From Chloromonas sp. AAM2 (Eukaryota > Chlorophyta > Chlorophyceae > Chlamydomonadales > Chlamydomonadaceae): 25,680 nt of DNA. Shown here piece by piece: positions 9,704 to 19,915 of this stretch (its first letter is position 1; every line of letters starts with the position of its first letter). A program made the translations under genes and the position numbers. The DNA is taken from contig QAXH01006172.1 of the NCBI GenBank assembly GCA_004335635.1, positions 1 to 25,680 of the forward strand. Reading direction: 5' to 3'. The notes under the pieces were generated by a model. The model did not search any database. It had not been told where the DNA came from and saw only the letters and a program-made list of their open reading frames with translations.

Positions 9704-12700
9704 CTGCAAGAGCACAAACTATCCTCATCATTACAGCGTGTACACGGTTGCAGACATTCACATCATTGTGATCACGACAGGATGCCGGCCATGCCTGCTT
9801 CGTTCGCTGCACTCGTCTTTTCTTGCTCAGGGTAGGTTACGGCGGTGCACATGCCATGCCGGCGAAGGCTCCATGCTGACACCCAGTGGCGAACATCCGA
9901 GGACGCTGCTAAACGTTAAGAAACCAGGGCCAATCATGCCACGGATTGCAAGCTACAGATGCTTTTTACGCACTGAGTTGTGTTCTGTATGCCGGGTTCG
10001 GTACATGGCTCGTCATGTCTTCTTAAACCAAGAGCTGACGCGCTCTCACTCTCACCTGGACTTGTGCTGCTGTGGCCATGCCAGGTTGGTGATCCACAGA
10101 GACGACCTGAACACACAGAATGGAACAGCGGTTGACTGAAATTATCATTCACCATGCCTTACTGCATACGTTCATGATTATGGCTGGTGCCTGTAACGCC
10201 AAACCCCAGTTGACTGTGTGTGTGGGGGTCACTTTTAAGGCCTTGCCGGCCACCAGTAAAGTGTAAGTCAGTTTACCGGGAGCCTTTAAGTAATAAAAAT
10301 CACCGGTATACCCTGTCATGATGTCCATCCCGTTCCGTGTCCTGTGTCCTTCCATGACGTCGACATACACAGAACGATGACACTTACATATACAAAAAGG
10401 ACATGTGCAAAGAGACATTTGAACAATTGCATACCACAAGGCTGGCAACTACTACCTTATACTGTCCGCCAAGGCAAAGCTACAATTCGCACGACACACG
10501 CAATGCCTGTGAGCACGCACCTGCATGTCAACGGTGTTACCCCTTGCAGCCAGCAGCTCATCCCTCATGAGGAGGTCCCGGCCCATGACAGGGTCGAGGC
10601 CGTGCCACAGCGTCACGTGGAACTCGTCTTTGGCAAACTGCAGTGAGGACAGTCATGGCATCTTTGTTTTGTTTGTTATGCACTGTAGATGTGATGGATG
10701 CATCCTTAGCACGATACACACCGCGTATGTTTTGGAGGCGCAGGGCAGAATTCTTGATTCAAGTCATGGACATGCTTCTTGTTCAGATGCGTGATTGATC
10801 TTTCCGCCATCTTCTGTTCCACTCGTGGCAATCAGGACATATATGCACGTCTGCAGCAGCAGCAGCAGCAGCAGCAGCCTGTCCTACAGTCTGTGTTGTG
10901 TGATTCGGCAGGCATCTCAGCACTCGAAGACCCATGGAGCTGTCTTCCTCAGGGTAGGCCAGGGCAGTGCCCATCCCGTTCCGTGTCCTCTGACGGCTTC
11001 CCTGGTGTAAGTACCCACACACAAACACGATATATATATATTCCCCCATGGAGCACTTGTTAAGCAGAATTGGCAGCACCCATATTCAGCGAAAGCCTGC
11101 CCCAACAAGTGCATCAGTAGTCAGCACCCAGCGGCCTTGAACGACCTTCCAACGAATCTCACCATGTTGAGTTCCACGCCCGGCAGCAGTTGATTGACCA
11201 GCGCTCTCAAAGCTCCGTCGTCCTGTCCACTCGCGGCGATGTACCTGTGTTTGACAACATGAGCACCAGGTCAGATACATCGACAGCGCGTCGTTGTATG
11301 ATATTGATCAGATCACATACACAGTGTCGACAGTGTGTCGGCATGCATTCCGGAGCGCTTTTTCACGTCATAGGATGGAACTAGATAGAATTGAAGACAC
11401 ACAATTTGTTCAACAATTTTGAATTCTGCAACCCCTCATGTGACTGACTTTCGCAACATGGTGGAGGCTATACGCAAGAGCTTACATTTCCTTCCACAGA
11501 GGCCTCGCAAACCAATTGTTCAATCATCCCAGGTGCATTTACCTAGGCGGTCTGTCCTCCGCCGTCCCGGCCTTGGGCAGGGCTGCTGCCATGGCATCCA
11601 CATCCTGACCCTCAGCTAGGGCTTGAGCGGCCTTCAGACCCTGGACCAGCGCCTGACCTAAGCTGGCCTTGGCCTCCTCGACAGGCACCTGTGAAAGGAA
11701 GAAACGACAAAGGACACTTACTACCAGCAGAGGGGTCCGGCGCTGAGTTTGCAGCATTAGAAGTGGCTGTCGCAACAAACATTTTTTTGAGGTGATTTTT
11801 GTGGACAAGCTGTCAATACATACAGTTGCGCAGTCGCCAGCCTGCTTCTCCGAGTGCCAGCAGTCATTGAACGGCGGCAGAAGCCACATTCACATATTAC
11901 AGAACCAAGCCAGTTCAACATATGTTCCGGTCTGATCTCTTCTCCAATACATACAAATCTGCTTCTCGGGCTGATGCCGCACCCAATGACAACCCCCTAT
12001 GACAAACCTATATACAAATCTGCTCACTCCACATACATGAACCTGTAGTGCCAGCAATCGTTGCCTCCCTGTAATCCGATGGTCCCTAAAACGACACAAC
12101 GCGATCACAAAATGAAGTGTGATGACGCTGATGCTATTATTTATTATTATTGTATTACTATTTATTATTATTGTATTATTAATTATTATTTTATTTTTTA
12201 TTTTTACAATTTGTTTGTGTCGTACCTGCAGTGCCAGCAGTCTTTGCATGGTGTCCGGTTGCATCAGCTGGTGCCGCACCTCCCTCTCCCAGGCGTCGGG
12301 CAGCTGGGGCTTGCCGCTCTCCTTGAAGGTGGCCAGGCCCTCGGCAATCAGCCGCAGCAACTGAATGGGAACCTGCCAGCAGCAGTGTGTGTGCACGTGT
12401 TAACGGTTGATATGCACCTGGTGGGTTTCATACTGGGTGCACGTTTTTGGGGGGTGCATGCTGGGATTCGTGATGACGACCCATGATGATGTGATGACTG
12501 AACGGGAACCAGCCGCAACAACTCAATGGCAACCAGCCGCATCAACTGCATGGAAACCTGGGTGTAAGGCAGTGCGGACTGTGTGATCCAGGGTGTGTGA
12601 TCCAGGGTGTGTGATCCAGGGTGTGTGATCCAGGGTGTGTGATCCAGGGTGTGNNNNNNNNNNNNNNNNNNNNNNNNNNNNNNNNNNNNNNNNNNNNNNN

Positions 12701-15700
12701 NNNNNNNNNNNNNNNNNNNNNNNNNNNNNNNNNNNNNNNNNNNNNNNNNNNNNNNNNNNNNNNNNNNNNNNNNNNNNNNNNNNNNNNNNNNNNNNNNNNN
12801 NNNNNNNNNNNNNNNNNNNNNNNNNNNNNNNNNNNNNNNNNNNNNNNNNNNNNNNNNNNNTGTGATCCAGGGTGTGTGATCCAGGGTGTGTGATCCAGGG
12901 TGTGTGATCCAGGGTGTGTGATCCAGGGTGTGTAATCCAGCTGGGTGGAAGCAGTGTGCATGGGCACGCGTGTGATACAATGTGATATAACGTTTTGACG
13001 GATTGATTTGCAAGCTCCAGTGTCACCCTGCTGGGAACTATACTGCCAGCTCAGCTGGTAGGGTCCTGTCACATGGTTTGACGGACCTGGGTACGAACCC
13101 AGGTGACTGTTACTAAGCCCGAAAACTTCGCTTAGTAACAGCAGCCCAAAGCGAACTTTGGGCTTCTTTCTCAGGGTAGGTCAGGGCAGTACACATCCCG
13201 ACCCGTGTCATGTGACGGCTTCCCTGATGTGAAATTGCCTTTTTTTAATGCCAGGGCGATGAAGTGGATGATCTCACTACTCTTGTCTTCTACACCTATG
13301 GTGACAAATGGATGTTGCACATGCCCTCCTGAGCATGTGAGATATAATATATGTAATACATATTGTATGTGCCAGGATAGACGTAGTGTACTGCCTCACA
13401 CCTGCTTGTTAGGATCTTCATTGTTGAGTGATATCACTGGCATATCCGCAACCACCGCGAACTGCCCTTTGAGCAGGTCCATCAGATCTCCACGTGAGAG
13501 GTTCTTGTAAAAGAGTGAGAAGAGCATCAGGACACGCATGGCGATGTTCAGACCTGCGCAGCAGAGCAAACGCACAACACTTGCAACTTGAAACGCTCCA
13601 GCGCAAAACAACACGGAAACATTTGCTGCATCAGTTTGCCTGCCTAGGCCAAAGGCACTGTGGTGTCAGTGAGATGTGCTATGAAACCTCATGGCGCGGA
13701 CCTGCCCCTGATGATCTGAACTGAACTAGCTTAAACATTAGAGCAGAGAAATGAAAATGAGTCATAAGCAGTATGTTGTACGTTTACATGACACTGTTAT
13801 TACTGGTACATGGAGAAAGGCAACCTTGCACAGTTAATTAGCATGTATTTACACCAGGGAAGCCGTCAGAGGACATGGGACGGGATGGGCACCGCCCTGG
13901 CCTACCCTGAGCCAGAAAGCAAAACAACATGACAACAACAATCGGCACCATCCCTGGACCCTACTAAACCCCCTCTTTTCCAGCTGACTTTGACCAAAAG
14001 AGCGGCCACTGCGACGGCTCTGCACTGGCCTTGAAGCATATTCGATTTTTCAAAGAACACGAGTAGTCAGCTCAACACAAGTACATCCAATGAACACAGT
14101 AAATGTCCTTCGGACTTGCCAGGAGTCTGTTTGCACTCCTGCAGTGCTTGATTCAGGCTTGAGCCAACACTGCCATGAAGATCGAGCCATGATAGGAGCC
14201 ATGATAGGAGCCATGATAGGAGCCATGAAGACATGACAAATCACCGCACCCAACCGCCTGCAGGATTGACTGGCTATCCAGCTTCTGTCTTGATGCCGGA
14301 CACCCCAGGAACAAGCCCTGAACCCACTGGCATCCCAGAGGCAGAACATGAGATCCACTTTTCAACCACCGACACTAACCGACACAAACCTCAACCAACC
14401 TATCGCTTAACCAACCGGGCAGTTCAACTTTCACCAACCCTCGCTTTTATTTAATACATCAATCCAACCGCAACTCACTGGCATCCAGCTGATTAATCCA
14501 ACCCTGACTCACTGGCATCGAGCTGCCCCTCGTGGTTTTTCCGCAGCAGTGTGCGCAGCATGCACAGCGCTATGAGCTCCAAGGGGAAGGGCAGGTCGGG
14601 GCAGGCCACGCCTACGTCCTGCTGGGGCGTGCCGCGCCATGATGGGACCACAGCCACAGTCACAGCACCTGCACAAATAAGCAAGTATTAACATCATCAA
14701 AAAAGGAATTTATAACATGAAAAGCAGATATATCAATCACAACAGGGTCAAAAAAAGCAAATCAGACACAGAACACGTCAGGCGAAGAGGGCATACAAGC
14801 AGTTGCCCTGGTAGAAACCGCATCTGAACCTGAAAATCGACTGATACATTAGCATGTCCAACATACCATCACAGCAAATGGCTTCAATCGCTTCTTCTCG
14901 GTCCTATGCCACTATGTTGTCCCAAACCTGCAGCTCACTTCAGAAGGCGCTCTTGATGTGGCACCACAGGCTGAGACACAGAAACATTGAGGACATTCGA
15001 TTGAGGCACAACGATGACAGAGGGAAGGTCACGCACAGGGTGAAAGAAGTAGCAGATGCGGGGGGGCTGCCCACCTGAATCGGCGATGGTTGCTGCAGCC
15101 CTCTGAATGTTGCCAGGCGGTGACGGCACGAGGTTCTTATCCCCCACCACCACCGTCACCGCACCACTGCCCAGATTGGTAGTTGCGGCTGCCGCCACGT
15201 CGTACCAGAAACGGTTTGCCGGCGCGCCCTGCTTCTTGAGCATGTCGCTGTTGAGCACGCGAAGGGTGACAGGAGTGTTGCCCATGTCTGGGAGGGAAGT
15301 CATGCCACGAGTCAAAAACGTCTTGCCAACGCCTGCAGGTGCGATTTTGCAACCCTAGTTGGCAGGTGTTTGAAAGCAGTCGAGCAAGCATTTCGGACAC
15401 GAGAGGTAGGTGAGAGGGGATGCAGAGAGAGGAGGTCGCAGAGGCGGGGCGGGTGACACAATGAAGACTGGCCCGGGTGCAGGCACAGCCATGAAGACAT
15501 GTTATCAATGCTTGCATGGAGCATACAACAGGGTGCATACAGCAGGTGACAATGCGCATTGTGGGGAATCGTGAAGGTAGGCAGGGTTGAGATGACTTAA
15601 GGCATAAGAGGCTGGATTGAAGTGGCACAGACTTGTTGATTCAGGGTTTACAGGCACTGTTCATTGTCACGTGGCCAGTTTCACGTGGTCGCCATGCATA

Positions 15701-18462
15701 CCAAGTAGAAGACTGGGGACATTAGAACACGCATGGAAGCGCGTACCTGGGATAGAAATGAAGCAGCAGATGGCCGACGGGTCAGCGGCCGGCAGAGGAA
15801 CGCCACGCCCCAGCCACGCGGCCACAGTCTGTGGATCATACGCATACTCCAGCACCTTCACGCGCGGGGTTGGCGCGGTGGTGCTGCCGCTCGCCCCGCC
15901 GTGCGTCTTATTGAAAATCTCCTCCACGCGCTTGCGATTTTGCTGAGCAACGCCGTTCATTCGTTTTGCGGACTGAGCATCAGTTCCTGCGAATACTTAG
16001 CAGAACCAGGTTGCGAACGCGCGCTGTGACCCCAAACCCTAACTCTTGCTGTATCAAAGATTACTTGGATGAGCCGACAAGGACGCGACTATCGAGGCTA
16101 GCAGAAATGCTGCGTACATCCTGCAGAGCTGCCATACGCATAAGGCCCGCACAACCTCACCATCGTCGCCGCGTGCGATTGCGCAGAATGCGCTGGGCCC
16201 GGCAGCTTGTAAAAGCGCAGGGAGGTCTTTGTTCAGAGTCACTCCTGGGGGCGAGTAGACAACCGTGCCCTGCAGCAGCGGGAAAAAGCGCACCACGACA
16301 ATTGCACGAGTTGAAATCAACTATGGGGCACGATTGCATGGGTTTCAGGAGCAGTGAAGACAAACAAATGATCAACAGAACAGACTTGTTGCTGATCGCC
16401 ACGCGCCTGTGTGACCATCGACTTGCTGAAGGGCTGGCAGCTTGTCGGCTTATTTTTCTTGCCTCCCCCAGTCGCTGGGCTCAGGTCAATGAAGTTGTCA
16501 GCTGAAAGCGCCGCCTGGACTTGCTTGGCCTTGGACAGGCTGGGCTCGTCGAGCAGCAGGAGGACGCCCTGGAATGTGTCCTGCACAAGCGTAGAACCAA
16601 AGATGGTGTTTGCCTGGACCTTCTACGTGCTTCCTTGCTTCCTTGCTTGCTTGCTTCCTTGCTTCCTTGCTTGCTTGCTTCCTTGCTTCCTTGCTTCAGC
16701 CATTGCAAAGCCCAGAGACATCAAGGGATGCTGACACGAAGTGGTACACAAGCTTACTGACCACCATGAGGTGTCCAGCTCAATCTCAAGCGCCACTTTG
16801 AAGGTGAAGGTGCTGCTTGCGAAAGGTAACTTGCCAGGACAAGCGGATGGACCTGGCACACATCTACATGCTTTCTGACAAGCCAGAATCTGACATGCCG
16901 TGCACAGCGCAGCGCAGCATAGCTCAGCACGACGCAGCACAGCGCAGCGCAAAACAGCGGCAGCCCGTACCTTGTCCTTGGTTCCCAGGAGACTGGCCAC
17001 ATCTCCTCGTGCCATGCAATCCAGGAAGTGAGTGACAAAGGGCTCAGCCACATCCAGGTAGTCCTTGACTGCCCTTGCGCCCCCATGCTTTGCCACCCAA
17101 GCCGCCCACGCACGCGCAAACATGTTGATCTGCACAGTCAGCATGCAAAATCAGCATGCACAGTCAGCATGCGCAGTCAGCATGCACAATCGACATTGAG
17201 CTGGTACCAGAACGTGCCACGATCGACACGCATGCTGATCTGCGCAGGACAGCCATGTTCATGCACACAGACAGCATGTTAAACCGCGGGCAATCGCCAG
17301 TTGGTTGCTTCACGTTGAGAGGTTCACAATCATATGCAAACGATTGACATGTGTCACAGGGCAAGGAATGGGACCCTGAATAAGAGCGGGGCGAAACAAC
17401 AAAACGACGGAAGCAAAATAAGGACAGGCTAAAACAACAAAACGAACGAGGCGGACGGAACCAGGATAAGAACAGGGTAAAACAACAAAGCGAGCAAGGC
17501 CGACAGAAGCGTGAACGTTGGGCGGAAGGAAGCGAGGACACAAAGCAAGTGCAGGCGTGGAGTGATATCATTTCAGCTATTACTAACGCACTGCCGCCCT
17601 ACCACCTGCCATGGCAAACCACACTGCAACTATCCCGCAATGTTTCCCACACCTTGCATGCTCTCCATGCTACCAACGCTGCCTGACAAAACACAGGCGG
17701 TCCACATCCATGTCATACAGGTCTATCGTTGGCCAGGGTAAATGCATGCTCACTTGTGCCATGTGCACCTACTGTGAATAAATGCATGTCTGTACAAATG
17801 GGTTGAACAATGAGAAGCTATGTAATGATGTGATGATGATGATGTACAATTCGTTTACATCGGGCCCAGAGTGTCTTACAGCTCCATCAAAGCCTCACAG
17901 CTCCGACCAAAAGCGCACCTGTGCCACGTGCTGGGGTGGCAGGCCCCACCCCCGTGCCAGGTGGTTGACGTATCCCAGGTACTGCTGCAGGCCCTGTCTC
18001 AGGGACGACAGCCCGTTGCGAATAACGAACGTCATCAGGCAGTAACCGACGCCTACAGTGCCACCAAGAAGGCACATAACGAGGTTCTACTGCAGGCTGT
18101 GTAGATAACTTTGCTCTCACCAACTGCAACCCTTGGCCCCATTTGAATCTGGCCTACAAAACCACCCACACGCCTTACCCCTCCACCCGCCCCCTTGACG
18201 ATTGCCCCCTTGACGATTGCCCCCTTGACGATTGCTGTCCAGGCCTCTCTGTTTAGTCACCCCTAAACCTCGAACCCCACAGTCAACTCCTACCCCTTCA
18301 CTCTCCCCTTTTGTTGGTCCAATTTCATCTCTTGCATGGCTTGCTACCCTGCTACCAGTGCCCTTTCTTGGCTTAACGATTGTCAGGCGCGCAATTCTTG
18401 GAGAGATATTGTGTCTAGCTGCAGCACCGTGGGTTGAACCATGAAAAGCCATGTAATGATGT

Positions 18463-18506
<44 letters not shown>

Positions 18507-19869
18507 GCTTGCTAGAGCTCACGCTTGATGCATGTGGGCCCCTCTGATGTAATCGAAACATACAGGAGGGCCTCCTGGAGGAAGCCTCTCTACACCTGGC
18601 CATGTGCTACCTGCTATAACTGTACCTGACATACTGTCCAGATCGCTCTGGCTGACCTCCCCACTCGTGGAGGCAACGCCATCGATGTCCATAGAAGCCT
18701 GTGCGCCAACCGCTCCAATGCTCATTGCTCCGCTGAGGCTGGTGTCCATGCTGGCCTGGGGCGCCTGCAAAATATAACATGATACGGATCAAGGGCTGAC
18801 GCTACTTGAATTCGGATCCTTTACTGGAGCGCTGAGCGGGGCACATGCCGAGGCGGGCGGCAGGGCACGTGCATTGCAGCAGCGTGGGTTGACGCCAGTA
18901 CTCACATCTGTTCTGAACAGATTTATATAATACCGTCTAGTAAATTCCATCCACTTCTAGTCCAGACTGAAGTTTCAAACGTAGTCCGTGTCATGACAGT
19001 GAGACATTCACTGGGCTGGGCTCCATCTTCTGATGGCCCTTATGAATAATAAGATCATGCCTATGCTTATTTAGCTTACTCATACACAGTGCACTCACGG
19101 GACTGGGTGTGGTTCGGGTCTTGGCCACGCGCCACATCAGCATCTTCTTCTTGTAGCGCAACGCTGTGCCCAGCTCAGGAGCGCCCAGTATAATGCGAGG
19201 GGCCTTGGCCTGCGGTCAACAGGTGGCAAAACAACAGGTTTGGGAAGCAACGGTTGCCAAGCAGGAGGGAAGAGGCAGCGACTTTTGAACTGGTAAAGGG
19301 AGGGCACGCATGCAGTGTGGTAAAGAGCGCAGGAAGCAGACGTTTTGTGCGTAAGAAGGCCTTGTGTGCGTTGTGTGCATGCACTTGTTCAATACACCAG
19401 CGACTGCACATGGGGTGTTAGCTCATCCTGTTCTTTGCGCTGCTGTCACGAAACGACACAAGCACCCATGGTTCCCAAACTGCACACCTACATCGCCATC
19501 CACGATCGTTGACATGCCCCTGCTGGCCTCCCACCGGATGTGCCAGCCTCTTCCTTTGTGGTGCGTTGTTTTGACTGTTGATCTTGTAGCGTGAAGCAGC
19601 ACTCACGACGTGAAATGCACTCTGTGCAAGGGAGAGTGCTCCAGTACCTGACGCACGTTTTGGTTGCTGGTTACTCCACACGCACAGTACTTGCCAGCCC
19701 CCCATGTCACCTACCACAGCGGCCCTCAGCAGCGGCTCCTCTGCCTTGCCCTCCTTGCCGCTTTTCTTGGCCGGTGCACACGCCAGCACTTGGTCCAGTG
19801 TCTGCTTGACGGCCTTGGCGTCGGCCTCGGGGTGCAAGCTGCTGCCACCTCCAGAACTACATAAACATA

Positions 19870-19915
<46 letters not shown>

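Noticed and set aside
12348..13072. Open frames of 167-221 codons with HTLDHTPWIT repeats
   Set aside because: They read the 14-bp satellite and run through the N gap, so the sequence is not even known.
13040..13110. Functional tRNA gene
   Set aside because: A and B boxes are recognisable but no acceptor stem closes the fold, and the tail is a dispersed repeat; it is a SINE head.
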